Shown: positions 1 to 10,062, numbered from the stretch's first letter. The stretch is 64,000 bases of DNA from Cytophagales bacterium (GCA_024742395.1 JANSYO010000002.1:1-64000), one strand, 5' to 3'. Notes: a model not told the origin generated them from the letters alone. Numbers and translations are program-made.

Positions 1-243
1 AAAAGGAGAATCATCAACTGAAGGCTCAAATTCAATTGATGCCGTCTGTGGTATATAGGGTCCTATTAAGCAATAATCGTCTCCCCACTTTTCTACCATG
101 GCCGGTACTTTTGACCGGATAACTGTATAGATGCCCCCTACCTGGTTACAGACCTCCCAAGCCAGTTCAAATAATACTTCTTTGGATTCCTTTCTTGGTT
201 CAATTTTTATAGTTTCTGAAGCGGCTTTGTTGAATTTTGTCAT
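1..243 (-). CDS. Glycogen synthase, GT3 (eukaryote-like) family, N-terminal fragment
   Basis: Only the first 81 codons lie in the window; the gene runs off the left edge. The reverse strand from the ATG at 243-241 reads with no stop and contains LFELAWEVCNQVGGIYTVIR followed by a WGDDYCLIGPY-like segment. These are the hallmark N-terminal motifs of GT3 glycogen synthases (the UDP-glucose-dependent yeast/animal type, also common in Bacteroidota) and not of the bacterial GT5 GlgA. It would extend alpha-1,4-glucan chains in the cytoplasm. It starts 20 bp after the ruvB stop on the same strand, so read-through from ruvB is plausible. No other glycogen gene is visible. Family assignment rests on these motifs only. 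Confidence 0.82.
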   Translation of the reverse strand, partial: MTKFNKAASETIKIEPRKESKEVLFELAWEVCNQVGGIYTVIRSKVPAMVEKWGDDYCLIGPYIPQTASIEFEPSVDDSPF

Positions 244-263
244 CACTTATCTCTTCTCGAGTG

Positions 264-1289
264 TTAAAATAATTCTCCCATTCTGTTCTTTGGGACAATA
301 TTCAAATGTTTGTATGCTTTTTCTGTAGCTTCTCTTCCTCTAGAGGTTCTTTTAAGAAATCCCTCCTGAATCAAAAAAGGCTCGTAAACTTCCTCAATGG
401 TTTCGGCTTCTTCGCTGCATGCGGTTGCTATGGTTGAAAGTCCTACCGGCCCCCCTTTGAACTTATCAATAATAGTAAAAAGAATTCGATTATCCATTTC
501 ATCGAGACCATGTTCATCTACCTCCAAAGCACTCAATGCCATTTTTGCTATGGCAAGGTCAATCTTCCCGTTTCCTTTTACCTGGGCAAAATCTCTCGTT
601 CTTCTGAGGAGGTTATTGGCAATACGCGGGGTGCCCCTGCTTCTTCTTGCAATTTCAAACGCTCCGTTTTTGTCAATGGGCGTTTTTAGAATATATGCCG
701 ACCTTTCCACAATTGAACTCAGAAGCTTTGCATCGTAATATTCTAATCTGGAATTAATGCCAAATCTGGCCCTAAGAGGAGAGGTTAAAAGACCCGCTCT
801 GGTGGTGGCACCTACCAAAGTAAAAGGGTTTAAGGAAATCTGAACACTCCTTGCGTTTGGACCAGAATCTAAAAGAATGTCTATTTTGTAGTCTTCCATT
901 GCTGAGTATAAATACTCTTCCACTATCGGGTTTAACCGGTGAATTTCATCAATAAAAAGTACATCATTTTCCTCCAGATTTGTTAATAAGCCAGCCAGAT
1001 CACTGGGCTTGTCCAATACCGGTCCTGAAGTTATTTTAATTCCTGAGCCCAGCTCATTCGCAATGATATAAGAGAGTGTAGTTTTTCCCAAACCAGGAGG
1101 GCCATGTAGTAATACATGATCCAGTGCTTCTTCTCTTTGCTTAGCAGCGAGAACAAACACCTTGAGGTTCTCAAGAACTTTATCTTGCCCAGAAAAATCA
1201 TCAAAAGTAACAGGACGCAATGCTCTCTCAATATCCTTTTCTATAGGACTTAGGCTGTCTGAATCGGCATTTAAATAATCTTCTCGCAT
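264..1289 (-). CDS. ruvB: Holliday junction branch migration helicase RuvB
   Basis: AAA+ motor of the RuvABC complex, which drives branch migration of Holliday junctions in recombination and repair. Seen: DIERALRP...FDDFSGQ near the N-terminus, Walker [10 protein letters not shown], Walker B LFIDEIHR, sensor-1 LVGATTRAG, and the C-terminal winged-helix region ([10 protein letters not shown], then [15 protein letters not shown]). The start is the ATG at 1289-1287, giving 341 aa, the normal family length. The longer frame to 1412 adds 41 residues with no family similarity and would overlap the end of the upstream secreted-protein gene. The glycogen synthase gene follows after 20 bp. Confidence 0.96.
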   Translation of the reverse strand: MREDYLNADSDSLSPIEKDIERALRPVTFDDFSGQDKVLENLKVFVLAAKQREEALDHVLLHGPPGLGKTTLSYIIANELGSGIKITSGPVLDKPSDLAGLLTNLEENDVLFIDEIHRLNPIVEEYLYSAMEDYKIDILLDSGPNARSVQISLNPFTLVGATTRAGLLTSPLRARFGINSRLEYYDAKLLSSIVERSAYILKTPIDKNGAFEIARRSRGTPRIANNLLRRTRDFAQVKGNGKIDLAIAKMALSALEVDEHGLDEMDNRILFTIIDKFKGGPVGLSTIATACSEEAETIEEVYEPFLIQEGFLKRTSRGREATEKAYKHLNIVPKNRMGELF

Positions 1290-1366
1290 GCGTTCGGCAA
1301 AGTATAATTTGTCAAAAGTACAAATTGTGGTTATCCCTGCTAATATATATTCCAAATAAACTGGAA

Positions 1367-4015
1367 CTAACGCAATATCCAAACAGAACCGACTACTTTT
1401 TGCCTTCCCCACTCAGGGAAATCCTGAACATCATAAGTAAGAACATAGGGGTATATGCCTGTGGGAACAAGTTTGTTCCTTTTTGTCCCATTCCAGGTAG
1501 AATCAAGTTCGTTAGTTTCAAAGATTAATTCTCCCCATCTGGTGTAAATTTTCAGATTGGGATTATAAGTATACTTATAGTAAAATGTAAAATTAGGATT
1601 GGCACCATTTGGCGTAAAAGCCGTAGGAAACTGGACTTCAGGAATACACCCAGGTTCTACCAAAATATCCTTTTCAGATAAGCATTGAAAATCATTCTCT
1701 ACTTGTAAAACATAGGTCTCAGGAATTTTTACATAAATAGCAGAATCCCCGTTGGTTCCGCTAATAGGAACCCCCGAACGAGTAAACCAGCTGTATATAA
1801 ATTCATTCCCACCCGTTACTGTTGGATCTATAGCCACAGCTTCTATCGGAGTATCTCTGAGACAAACATAGATTGAATCATTAATACTGATTTCTGGAGA
1901 AGGCTTTATGTAAATAGAATCTTCTAAAATTACCTCTGTACATTCCGTTTCAGTCAAGTTTACGATCTGATTCAAAATAGGGTTATCTATTACCTGTTTA
2001 ATAGGTGAAGTATTATATACCTTTATTACCGCCTTTATTTTGTTCCAACCCACCCTGGGAAAAGTGTAATTAACATTTTTACCTTTTAAGCTGGTACCAT
2101 CTTCAAATTCCCAGGTTACTTCATTTCTTAATGGATCACATATTCCTTGAGTTTCAAGCCCGGTAGCGGAATTAAAACAGTTTCCGAAATAATTGGCAGA
2201 AACTCCACTTCCGTCCTGACTTTGTGCAGCATAGGCTATGGTAGGAAGTCCCAATCCACTTTGACCAGAAATCTCAATCCCATTATTTGAATCAATATAA
2301 CCTACAAATGCTGGCCCTCCTTGGATATCGGGATCTTGAATGTAAGCAAGTTTATTGCTTCCTTGAATCGCCATATAAATACTTTTACCAGGTGGTGCGT
2401 TAACATCGACGGGACCCAGCTGAAGGGCACCGAATTGCTCTGTAACTGAAGTAGCAATAACTTCAATTGCACCTGAAATCGCATTATTATCTGCTAAGAA
2501 CAGCGGAATCTGCAGCAGAGAGGAGCTTTGACCTAAAGAAACTTCACCGCTTACTGTGGCATAAAGAAACCTGTTGTCTTCATTAAAAGATAATCCGTAA
2601 ACTGAAGGAGGTGCCGCAATACCCAGATTTACCGTATTAATCAGCGTGAGAACTCCTGTAGTATCTCTATTATAAATTTCTACATAGTTTTGCCCCCCAA
2701 TAACTACTGCCTGAGCCATTTTCTCCCCATTGGGGCTAAATACTATATAACCCGTCTCTGAACCTTCTTCAATATAAGGAATTCCCACTTCTTGCGTGCT
2801 AACATTTACACCAAGAGAATCAACCTGAATTACCTGAAAAGTATTATTTCCTTCTTCATGTGTGTACAGATCAAAGCTCCCTCCTTCATTTTGCGAGAGC
2901 ACCGTTAGTTTGTCTGAGACCCCATAAGCCACGGGAACATTTCTTTCAACTATTCTACCAAGGCCATCATCATAACGGAGATCTATGACCGAATAGCTTA
3001 GCAATCCGGAATCAACATCTTTTGTAAATACGTAGTATTGATGATGTGGACATTCGCTGCAATCATTTTTAGGTATCACTGCTACAGCCTGAGATGCAGT
3101 ATTATTTCCATTCAATTGAGAAACACCAAACTCATCCGTAATTAACTCATCATTTCCGTTATAGATATTTATACCATCTGTGTAAAAGGCGATATCTCCA
3201 GATGGCCCATATACCATTGCCGAAGCTGTGTTCGTTACCAAAGGATTTGAACCACCAGGTACAGGTGTGTATGTTACGCTATCCTGTGGAGGGTCACCGA
3301 AGACGGTTCCTTCTTCTGCCAGTGAATCTCTGACGGCTTCTTGTGCGTCTGCCTGAAATTCGAGGGTGGCTCCTTGTCCAAAATACCACTTCTCACTTCC
3401 ACCGCCGCCTGATGACTCCTCGTAGCAAAATTTTACGTTAATCTTTGCTTTTCTTGAGCAACCAGATGTTTCATCAAAGACTTCAACAGAATAACAGCCC
3501 GAAGAATCTACAGTAATGGTTTTAGTTGTATCTCCACCGGGGTACCATAAGTAAGAATAGTTTCCAATTGGCAGATTAAGCTTGAAGGGGTTTAACTCAA
3601 GTGTATTATTAGAGCAAACAGTCGTGTCTGCCACTGTTTTACCATTAAATTTGGGCTGTTGAGGTAAATTTCCAACTTTAACTATTTGACTTACTGTTTG
3701 AGAACCTGTAGGTGTATTCTTGATTAAGGTAACGCTGTAGTCACCGGGAGTAGAAAAATAATGCTGAGCACTCCTTGTGGTTACAGTTCCCGCTGCTGTA
3801 GGGTCATTGAAATTCCAGGTTCTGGTAATACTACTGGTATCGGTATCAAAAAAGTAGGTAGGGTTTGGACAGCCCGAAACAGAACCATCCTGATTTGACT
3901 GAACGTCAACTATACATGCTTTTCCTACAAAAAACTGTGCATGCGTGTTTAGACTACTCAAAATCAATGAGCAGAAAAAAAGTAAAAGGATATGCTTTCC
4001 TTCCGTTTTCTTCAT
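1367..4015 (-). CDS. Secreted PKD/beta-propeller protein with T9SS type B sorting domain
   Basis: Large exported protein (882 aa). The chosen ATG (4015) gives a clean signal peptide: [14 protein letters not shown], a hydrophobic run, then NTHAQ. An upstream ATG at 4042 only adds nine charged residues. Visible regions: a Cys-containing PKD-like domain at about 25-110 ([13 protein letters not shown]), a second Ig-like segment to about 200 with a Gly-rich linker, a long region of about 400 residues with repeated propeller-like strands ([26 protein letters not shown]), another PKD segment near 640-690, and a C-terminal domain with [25 protein letters not shown] and [11 protein letters not shown]. 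That last block is the CHU_C / type B sorting domain exported by the type IX system. Ligand and exact role are unknown; adhesin-like or gliding-associated roles are known for the family. Confidence 0.85.
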   Translation of the reverse strand: MKKTEGKHILLLFFCSLILSSLNTHAQFFVGKACIVDVQSNQDGSVSGCPNPTYFFDTDTSSITRTWNFNDPTAAGTVTTRSAQHYFSTPGDYSVTLIKNTPTGSQTVSQIVKVGNLPQQPKFNGKTVADTTVCSNNTLELNPFKLNLPIGNYSYLWYPGGDTTKTITVDSSGCYSVEVFDETSGCSRKAKINVKFCYEESSGGGGSEKWYFGQGATLEFQADAQEAVRDSLAEEGTVFGDPPQDSVTYTPVPGGSNPLVTNTASAMVYGPSGDIAFYTDGINIYNGNDELITDEFGVSQLNGNNTASQAVAVIPKNDCSECPHHQYYVFTKDVDSGLLSYSVIDLRYDDGLGRIVERNVPVAYGVSDKLTVLSQNEGGSFDLYTHEEGNNTFQVIQVDSLGVNVSTQEVGIPYIEEGSETGYIVFSPNGEKMAQAVVIGGQNYVEIYNRDTTGVLTLINTVNLGIAAPPSVYGLSFNEDNRFLYATVSGEVSLGQSSSLLQIPLFLADNNAISGAIEVIATSVTEQFGALQLGPVDVNAPPGKSIYMAIQGSNKLAYIQDPDIQGGPAFVGYIDSNNGIEISGQSGLGLPTIAYAAQSQDGSGVSANYFGNCFNSATGLETQGICDPLRNEVTWEFEDGTSLKGKNVNYTFPRVGWNKIKAVIKVYNTSPIKQVIDNPILNQIVNLTETECTEVILEDSIYIKPSPEISINDSIYVCLRDTPIEAVAIDPTVTGGNEFIYSWFTRSGVPISGTNGDSAIYVKIPETYVLQVENDFQCLSEKDILVEPGCIPEVQFPTAFTPNGANPNFTFYYKYTYNPNLKIYTRWGELIFETNELDSTWNGTKRNKLVPTGIYPYVLTYDVQDFPEWGRQKVVGSVWILR

Positions 4016-4143
4016 TGTATAAACTCTATGAAACCTACGCAAAAATTAATCCATCCGATGACTGAATAGAGATTTGGTCTCATTTTATGCTTTAAGAAAA
4101 CGATATTTGGCCATATTTATTCAATAATCTAAGCTTAAAATCA

Positions 4144-4587
4144 ATGCAAATTGAAATTAAACCTGGCTCGTGTGAAGATTGTTTTGCTATTGCCTCTGTG
4201 ATACCTGAGTTCTCCTCCGGTGCATACCCTCTACAGGAATATAAGCAGAGAATACTCAACAGACAGCACCTGATTCTGGTGGCTTTCGAAAATGATATGC
4301 CAGTTGGTTTTAAAATGGGGTATCAGAAAGACGGGGAAAATACATTCTATAGCTGGCTAGGAGGTGTTCTGCCACAATTCAGAAAAAATGGAATAGCTAG
4401 CAAGTTGGCAATAGAGCAGGAAAAAATATTGAAAGAAAATGGCTTTCAAACTTTAGAGTTTAAAACCCGTAACTATTTAAAACCTATGCTCATTTTTGGC
4501 CTCAAAAATGGTTTTAACATTGTAGAAGTAATTAAAAAAGAAACTGAAAGTAATCACAGAATTGTTTTAAGAAAAACACTCATCTGA
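4144..4587 (+). CDS. GNAT family N-acetyltransferase
   Basis: A 147-aa protein with the GNAT acetyl-CoA binding core: the strand GGVLPQFRKNGIASKLA corresponds to motif A (V..Y.RRGIG..L), followed by QEKILKENGFQTLEFKT and LIFGLKNGFNIVEV, the usual helix alpha4/beta6-7 end. It lies alone after the divergent T9SS protein and 59 bp before def, which has its own promoter-like box. The substrate cannot be read from sequence; amino groups of small molecules or protein N-termini are possible. Location next to peptide deformylase is suggestive only, not proof of a role in N-terminal processing. Confidence 0.8.
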   Translation: MQIEIKPGSCEDCFAIASVIPEFSSGAYPLQEYKQRILNRQHLILVAFENDMPVGFKMGYQKDGENTFYSWLGGVLPQFRKNGIASKLAIEQEKILKENGFQTLEFKTRNYLKPMLIFGLKNGFNIVEVIKKETESNHRIVLRKTLI

Positions 4588-4616
4588 AATAAGAGCAATG
4601 GGTAAACTGGATTTCT

Positions 4617-4624
4617 TATTTTTG
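4617..4624 (+). promoter_or_regulatory. Bacteroidota -7 promoter box upstream of def
   Basis: TATTTTTG matches the phylum's TAnnTTTG -7 consensus and lies 22 bp before the def ATG. No convincing TTG -33 element is present at the expected distance, so this is a moderate call. Confidence 0.45.
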
Positions 4625-4646
4625 CACAAAATTTAACAATTGACGA

Positions 4647-5225
4647 ATGATATACCCGATTGTGGCATACGGCGATCCTGTATTAAGAAAAGAATGCAGA
4701 GACATTAAAAAGGGGGAAATAGATGTGAAACAACTGGCAGCAGATATGTATGAAACAATGTATTCTGCTTCGGGTGTAGGCTTGGCTGCTCCGCAAATTG
4801 GAAAAGACATTAGAATGTTCATCGTGGATGGTGAGCAAATTAATAATAATCTGGACGAAGGTGAGGAACCAAATAAGTCACTTATAGGCTTCAAAAAAGT
4901 GTTTATCAATGCAGAAATTCTTGAAGAAGATGGAGACGACTGGGCTTATGAAGAGGGCTGCCTAAGCATTCCTGATATAAGAGCCGATGTTTACAGACCA
5001 GAAAAACTTACGATTAGGTATTATGATACCGACTGGAATCTTCATGAAGAAGAATATGATGATATGGCCGCCAGAATTATCCAACATGAATATGATCATA
5101 TTGATGGGATCCTGTTTACCGACCTAATCAGCCCTCTTAAAAAGCAAATGTTAAAAAGAAAGCTCGGTAATATTGCCAAAGGCATTGTACATGCCGATTA
5201 TAAAATGCGTTTTTACAAAAAGTAG
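4647..5225 (+). CDS. def: Peptide deformylase
   Basis: Removes the formyl group from the N-terminal methionine of nascent proteins; metal-dependent. All three family motifs are present: GVGLAAPQIG (residues 43-52), EEGCLSIP (102-109, metal ligand Cys105), and QHEYDHIDG (146-154, ligands His147 and His151, catalytic Glu148). At 192 aa it is a normal length with an acidic insert around residues 64-76 (NNNLDEGEEPN), typical of Bacteroidota forms. The next gene begins one base after the stop codon, so the two are probably cotranscribed. Confidence 0.96.
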   Translation: MIYPIVAYGDPVLRKECRDIKKGEIDVKQLAADMYETMYSASGVGLAAPQIGKDIRMFIVDGEQINNNLDEGEEPNKSLIGFKKVFINAEILEEDGDDWAYEEGCLSIPDIRADVYRPEKLTIRYYDTDWNLHEEEYDDMAARIIQHEYDHIDGILFTDLISPLKKQMLKRKLGNIAKGIVHADYKMRFYKK

Positions 5226-5226
5226 A

Positions 5227-6006
5227 ATGGAAAATCTCCTCCGATTAACTATTGTTCAGCCGGATACCTATTGGGAAAAATCCGATGCAAACAGAGCTGA
5301 GTTAGAGGAGATAATCATGGCACTAAAGGAAGAAACTGACTTAATTGTTCTTCCCGAAACATTTAGTACTGGTTTTAGCTCTAAAGCTATTGAGCTGGCC
5401 GAGCCAATGAATTTTACTACACATAAATGGATGAAACAGATAGCCGCCCAAACACAAGCTGCTATCTGTGGTAGTTTTCTAGTTAAAGTTGGTTCCTCAA
5501 TATTCAACAGATTCTTGTTTGTTAAACCGGATGGAGAAACAGTGTTTTACGACAAAAAACATCTGTTCAGTATTGGTAGCGAAAAGGAGCAGTTTTCAGC
5601 TGGTAACTCTCAGATCATAGTTAGTTGGAAATGCTGGAACATAAAACCACTCATTTGTTACGACCTCCGTTTTCCGGTATGGGCCAGAAACATAAATCTT
5701 GAATATGATTTACTGATTTATTCTGCTAATTGGCCTGCTGCAAGACAAGACGTATGGAATACACTCTTAAAGGCAAGAGCTATCGAAAATCAAAGTTTTG
5801 TAGTTGGTGTAAACCGGGTAGGTATTGATGGAAATAATATCCAGTATCAAGGTGGCTCTCAAATAATTCATCCTAAAGGCTATCAAATAGATTCGCTTCA
5901 AAGCAACCAAGGCTACATGCAGGTGCATCTATCAAAAAGTGAATTGGATACGTTTCGGAATAAGTTTCCGGTACATTTAGATGCCGATAAGTTTTCGTTG
6001 CTTTAA
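5227..6006 (+). CDS. Nitrilase-family amidohydrolase (omega-amidase/YafV-like)
   Basis: Cytosolic carbon-nitrogen hydrolase of 259 aa with the complete catalytic set: Glu44 (LPETFSTGF), Lys110/111 (YDKKHLF) and Cys144 (LICYDLRFP). This motif pattern and length fit the Nit2/YafV branch, which hydrolyses alpha-ketoglutaramate or alpha-ketosuccinamate in transamination-based metabolite repair; substrate is inferred. The start at 5227 is preferred over an in-frame ATG at 5173 inside def, because it lies one base after the def stop and begins directly before the first core strand (LRLTIVQPD). Confidence 0.88.
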   Translation: MENLLRLTIVQPDTYWEKSDANRAELEEIIMALKEETDLIVLPETFSTGFSSKAIELAEPMNFTTHKWMKQIAAQTQAAICGSFLVKVGSSIFNRFLFVKPDGETVFYDKKHLFSIGSEKEQFSAGNSQIIVSWKCWNIKPLICYDLRFPVWARNINLEYDLLIYSANWPAARQDVWNTLLKARAIENQSFVVGVNRVGIDGNNIQYQGGSQIIHPKGYQIDSLQSNQGYMQVHLSKSELDTFRNKFPVHLDADKFSLL

Positions 6007-6104
6007 TCGATTCTTTGGTTTTAATTAGGAATATATTTGAATGCCTATATTTTTGCAGATCATTTAATACCCTGAAAAGAAGACTATTGTAAATAACTTT
6101 ACCC

Positions 6105-7091
6105 TTGAGCCTGAAAACTAAAATAATTCTTGCTGCTGTTGCAATGGTCAGTTGGCTTAAGGTCAATTCCCAGAAATTAAACATTGAAGTAATTCAGCAG
6201 GGTCATTCTTATAGTGATTCTCCTTACTACGATATTCTGGAAGTCAACAATGAATTCTGGATTTGCGGCAAATACGGCACACTTAAAAAGTATAATATCT
6301 CTGGTGCTCTCACAAATGTAAGTTACCCAAATCAAAATTTGGATATTTACAAAATGGATATGCTGGATGAACAAACCATCATAGCCAGCGGAGATAAAGG
6401 AACTATTTACAAACACAATATAATCAGTAATCAATGGGAGGTAATAAAGGTAAAAGGATATGAAAATGCCTGCTTTTATAATTTGGCGGTTCTCACTCCT
6501 GAAAAAATCTATGTTAGCGGTGGCAATTCCAAAATAGCTCATTCTAAAAAAACGGTACCGGAAGGGTTTATCCTGGAGTCAACAGACGGTGGTATTACCT
6601 GGAAAAAGATTTATTCTAATCCTTTTAAGATGGTATGGTGCGTAAAGAAAAACCAATATAATAACCAGCTGTATGCTTTAATGTACACTCTGAATAAAAC
6701 GCACTTATTCAATCTCAATGAGGGAAAATGGGAAAAACAGGAAAAAATAGGAAATAGTATTTTCCATGAAATACAGTTCACTAGTAAAACAGATTATATT
6801 GCCACAGGTGGGTGGATTGGGAAAAAAGGTAGAGTTCATTTTAATGATAACAAGTTAGTAATTGACCATTCCGGCCTTATTTGGGGAAGAGTTGCTAATG
6901 AAAAATATGAGCTTTATCCCGCGTGTAATGGTCAAATAATCTTATCCGATAAAAATGGCAACCATCAGCTTTTTGGAAAAAAGCTAAACAAATCCTTTAG
7001 TATTTATGAAGCCGTTTTCACCTCTGAAAATACTGCTATTGCCATAGGTTCTGCCCGTACACTTCTTAAACTAACCATTGAAGAAAGTTAG
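6105..7091 (+). CDS. Secreted Ycf48-like propeller protein, function unknown
   Basis: A 328-aa protein beginning at a TTG codon. That start gives a signal peptide (MSLKTKIILAAVAMVSWLKV then NSQ), whereas the first ATG at 6144 would cut it in half. The body has repeated short strand units of the kind seen in Ycf48/BNR propellers: SGDKGTIYKHN, FILESTDGGITWKKIY, and IAIGSARTLLKL near the end. No catalytic motif is visible. A -7-like box TATTTTTG at 6048-6055 lies 50 bp upstream. It converges with the toroid-protein gene; the two stops overlap by four bases. Probably periplasmic or outer-surface; the role is not identifiable. Confidence 0.65.
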   Translation: MSLKTKIILAAVAMVSWLKVNSQKLNIEVIQQGHSYSDSPYYDILEVNNEFWICGKYGTLKKYNISGALTNVSYPNQNLDIYKMDMLDEQTIIASGDKGTIYKHNIISNQWEVIKVKGYENACFYNLAVLTPEKIYVSGGNSKIAHSKKTVPEGFILESTDGGITWKKIYSNPFKMVWCVKKNQYNNQLYALMYTLNKTHLFNLNEGKWEKQEKIGNSIFHEIQFTSKTDYIATGGWIGKKGRVHFNDNKLVIDHSGLIWGRVANEKYELYPACNGQIILSDKNGNHQLFGKKLNKSFSIYEAVFTSENTAIAIGSARTLLKLTIEES

Positions 7092-8491
7092 AATTCAGCA
7101 TCTAAATATTTCTGAATACTTTGTGCTACCAGACTGGTAGTAAATGCGTCAGATTTAAAAAAGAGAACGTTTCTTACAACCGTTCCTCCTGAAAAAAAGA
7201 CCCCTCCTTTCCAATGTGACCCGTACTCATCTTTGATTTCCTGAGATAAGATATATTGCATAGCCCTCTCAATTCTTTCTTTAGGAAAAGTGACTCCTTC
7301 CTGATGTAAATTTAGCATTGCCTGCAGAGCATAAACAGTAGATTGTAATGGATCCCTTTTGTTAGCTTTTCTTCTGCTATGAAAAGAACCATCCTCTTTT
7401 TGCGAAAGCAATAGATGATTCTTCAGTGCTATCGCTTCTTCTTCTAATTCTTGCTTAAAGTGAGGGTATAGTTTTGAAACTGAAAAATGTATATAGTATC
7501 TATTCGGATAATAAATTCCTGCCCTGCTCCATCTTTCCTTTTTAATTACATGTTTAATTAGTGCCAGGGCCCCTTCTTTTCCTTTTGAATTTTTTACCTG
7601 GCCTGTTTTTGAAAGATAGTTTAACACATTACAGTTTACTACGGCATCTACGTCATTGGCTCCCCAGGGTACATATCGCTCATAAGGGTGTGGGAAGCAG
7701 CTACTGCCCGGTAAGTAGAAAACTAAGTTGTGAGCAACCTGCCAAGGAAAATTCCAATGTTTAAACTGATATTCCTCCGCCAGCCAGGTCATGTATGCGT
7801 AACCTGGGCGAGGTATTTTATGAATGAAATTATACCAATGGTAGTTTTGACGGTTTCCGTCAATAAATGAATCAAACGTATATTGCGAAACAATTTCTGT
7901 ATTTTCTCCAAAAATTTCCGAGTAATAATAACTCGCCAGATTGCCTGTGGAAGTATCATCAGCATCATTGGCAATGTCTGCTGCATTATTGATAAATCTG
8001 GTTTTTAAATTAAAGTTAGTAGGTCTGTGTGCCAAATATCCCTCAGGATGAGGGCCCTTTTTACTTAATGGAATGTTTGGTTTCAGCTTTTTCCAGAAAT
8101 TAAAGGTTTGACCATCAGCATAACTTTGTAATTCAGGATAAGCCTTTTTTAACATCGGCCTTATTTCTTTCAATGACGTATCAGCCAAATACACTTCAGA
8201 TAAAGTATTGAAAACGTTTGCCTGTGTAAAGCAGTTGGAGTCCCGAAAAGGAAAAGAGCTGCCTAGGTATAAATAGGCGTTTTTCAGCTCCATAGTAGCA
8301 GGCCATTCACCTGCAAAAATACTGTCATTTACCGTTTGAGTTTCCTGGTTTTCTGCGAGCCATTTTAATGAATTATCAAAAGTCTGCTTGAGCAATCTTT
8401 GGTTAGGTTGTGCAGTCAACGATCCGGAAGACAATATAAAAAAGCTACATAGCTTTATTGCGTCAAAGAGATATTTGAAGATTGCCTTCAA
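7088..8491 (-). CDS. Secreted alpha/alpha-toroid protein with DxDDT motif (prenyltransferase/squalene-cyclase fold)
   Basis: A 467-aa protein with a signal peptide (hydrophobic run to LSSGSLTAQ). The C-terminal half has helical-repeat signatures of the prenyltransferase/squalene oxidase toroid: LLLSQKEDGSFHSRR, STVYALQAMLNLHQEG and ERAMQYILSQEIKDEYGSHW. Residues 176-179 read DADD within NDADDTSTG, identical in form to the DxDDT(A/S) protonation motif of class II terpene cyclases, though it sits in the N-terminal half and the protein appears exported, so an ordinary cyclase role is doubtful. A second acidic stretch, GANDVDAVVN, lies near residue 280. It follows the GH3 gene by two bases on the same strand and is probably cotranscribed with it. 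Function unknown. Confidence 0.6.
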   Translation of the reverse strand: MKAIFKYLFDAIKLCSFFILSSGSLTAQPNQRLLKQTFDNSLKWLAENQETQTVNDSIFAGEWPATMELKNAYLYLGSSFPFRDSNCFTQANVFNTLSEVYLADTSLKEIRPMLKKAYPELQSYADGQTFNFWKKLKPNIPLSKKGPHPEGYLAHRPTNFNLKTRFINNAADIANDADDTSTGNLASYYYSEIFGENTEIVSQYTFDSFIDGNRQNYHWYNFIHKIPRPGYAYMTWLAEEYQFKHWNFPWQVAHNLVFYLPGSSCFPHPYERYVPWGANDVDAVVNCNVLNYLSKTGQVKNSKGKEGALALIKHVIKKERWSRAGIYYPNRYYIHFSVSKLYPHFKQELEEEAIALKNHLLLSQKEDGSFHSRRKANKRDPLQSTVYALQAMLNLHQEGVTFPKERIERAMQYILSQEIKDEYGSHWKGGVFFSGGTVVRNVLFFKSDAFTTSLVAQSIQKYLDAEF

Positions 8492-8493
8492 AA

Positions 8494-9978
8494 TTAGACT
8501 AATTTTTCAGCAATTTGACGATCGTTTGACAATCTCGGAACTTTGTTTTGACCTCCTAGTTTGCCAATAGATCGCATATAATTAACAAAAGAATCTTTTC
8601 TGAGTTTGGTTATGACCAAGGGTCTGAGGATATTTCCTACAATTAAATCTTCATAGTAAACATTTAACTCCACTAGCTTTTTGTTTAAATCTTTTGAAAA
8701 CAATTCCAGGCTATTGGGTTCTTTTGCAAATTCCACTAACCATTCATGATACGGTAATCCTTCGGAAGGGTTAACCATTGGAGCTACCGTAAACTCTATT
8801 AATTCTACCTCAGGGTGTAATTCACAGGCATATTTCATTGCCTTCTCTACTTCCTCTCCAATTACATGTTCCCCAAAAGCCGAAATAAAATGTTTAATCC
8901 TTCCAGACACAATTATTCGATATGGATCAAGCGAAACAAACTTTACAGTGTCTCCTATAGAATAGCCCCAAAGTCCAGCATTGCTGTTTATGACCAGTGC
9001 ATAGTTCTTGTTAAGTTCTACTTCGCCAATACTTAATCTTGTAGGGTTTTCATTAAAGTATTCTTCGGCAGGTATAAACTCATAATAAATTCCGGTATCC
9101 AAAAGTAAAAGAAGCCCCTCTGATTCAAATTTGTCCTGATAAGCTATAAACCCTTCAGATGCAGGATAGAGCTCAATAGAGTTTACTTTTCTGCCTATTG
9201 ACTCAAATAATTTAGCCCTGTATGGTTCAAAATTAACGCCTCCGTAGACAAAGAGGTCAAAATCAGGAAAAACGTCTTTGATCTGCTTACCGGTCCGCTC
9301 TTGAATTCTGTCAAAGTACATTTGAACCCATGGTGGAATTCCTGAGATAAGACTCATCGATTCATTGAGAGTCTCATCAATTATTTTTTCAAGTTTTTCT
9401 TCCCAATCCTCTATACAGTTGGTTTCATAAGATGGCAATTGATTTGTCCTTAGATATCCCGGAACATGGTGATTAGAAATCCCGGATAATCTACCCGTAT
9501 GAATACCAGCTTTTTTTGACATTACCGGGCTTCCGGAAAGAAAGATTAACTTATGGTCCAGGAATTGAGAATTACCCGTCTCATGAATATAATTCAAGAG
9601 GGCGTTCTTAGCCGAACCTATATGATTATGAATTGAATCATTGGTTATCGGAATGTACTTTACTCCAGAAGTTGTACCAGATGTTTTGGCGAAATAAAGA
9701 GGTTTCCCTTTCCAAAGTACATCAGTTTTTCCATCAAGAATAAGTTCGACATATGCCCTTATTCCCTCATAATCTTTTACTGGGATGGCCTGCTTAAAAT
9801 CTTCATAGGTTTCTATATCCTTAAAATGATGATCAGTGCCAAAAGTGGTATGTTTCGCAGACAGAACAATCTTTTCACGCCACTTGTTTTGAACTGCCAC
9901 AGCGTCATTCATCCATTTCTTTTGCCTTGCTGCGGTATATGCAGCTAAAGGTTTGCTTAAAGAAGATTTAAAACCCAT
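8494..9978 (-). CDS. GH3 auxin-responsive promoter family protein (acyl-adenylate/amido-synthetase fold)
   Basis: Bacterial member (494 aa) of the GH3 family, part of the ANL adenylate-forming superfamily. Seen: the ATP-binding loop FAKTSGTTSGVKYIP near residue 110, the SGIPPWVQ segment, the YGGVNFEPYR and ELYPASEGF motifs, WGYSIGDTVKF, and a C-terminal domain ending in VPRLSNDRQIAEKL. In plants the family conjugates acyl acids such as indole-3-acetate or jasmonate to amino acids. Bacterial Bacteroidota homologues are widespread but mostly uncharacterised, so the substrate is unknown. The toroid protein gene starts two bases downstream, suggesting a functional pair. Confidence 0.88.
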   Translation of the reverse strand: MGFKSSLSKPLAAYTAARQKKWMNDAVAVQNKWREKIVLSAKHTTFGTDHHFKDIETYEDFKQAIPVKDYEGIRAYVELILDGKTDVLWKGKPLYFAKTSGTTSGVKYIPITNDSIHNHIGSAKNALLNYIHETGNSQFLDHKLIFLSGSPVMSKKAGIHTGRLSGISNHHVPGYLRTNQLPSYETNCIEDWEEKLEKIIDETLNESMSLISGIPPWVQMYFDRIQERTGKQIKDVFPDFDLFVYGGVNFEPYRAKLFESIGRKVNSIELYPASEGFIAYQDKFESEGLLLLLDTGIYYEFIPAEEYFNENPTRLSIGEVELNKNYALVINSNAGLWGYSIGDTVKFVSLDPYRIIVSGRIKHFISAFGEHVIGEEVEKAMKYACELHPEVELIEFTVAPMVNPSEGLPYHEWLVEFAKEPNSLELFSKDLNKKLVELNVYYEDLIVGNILRPLVITKLRKDSFVNYMRSIGKLGGQNKVPRLSNDRQIAEKLV

Positions 9979-10062
9979 CAGATATCATTGATTTAACACA
10001 AACTTAGTATTTAGAACAGTACAAAGACCACTTTATAACGATTTTGTCCACCTCTATTCATG

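Noticed and set aside
1290-1412. Longer RuvB start at 1412
   Set aside because: The extra 41 residues are unlike RuvB and overlap the end of the upstream gene.
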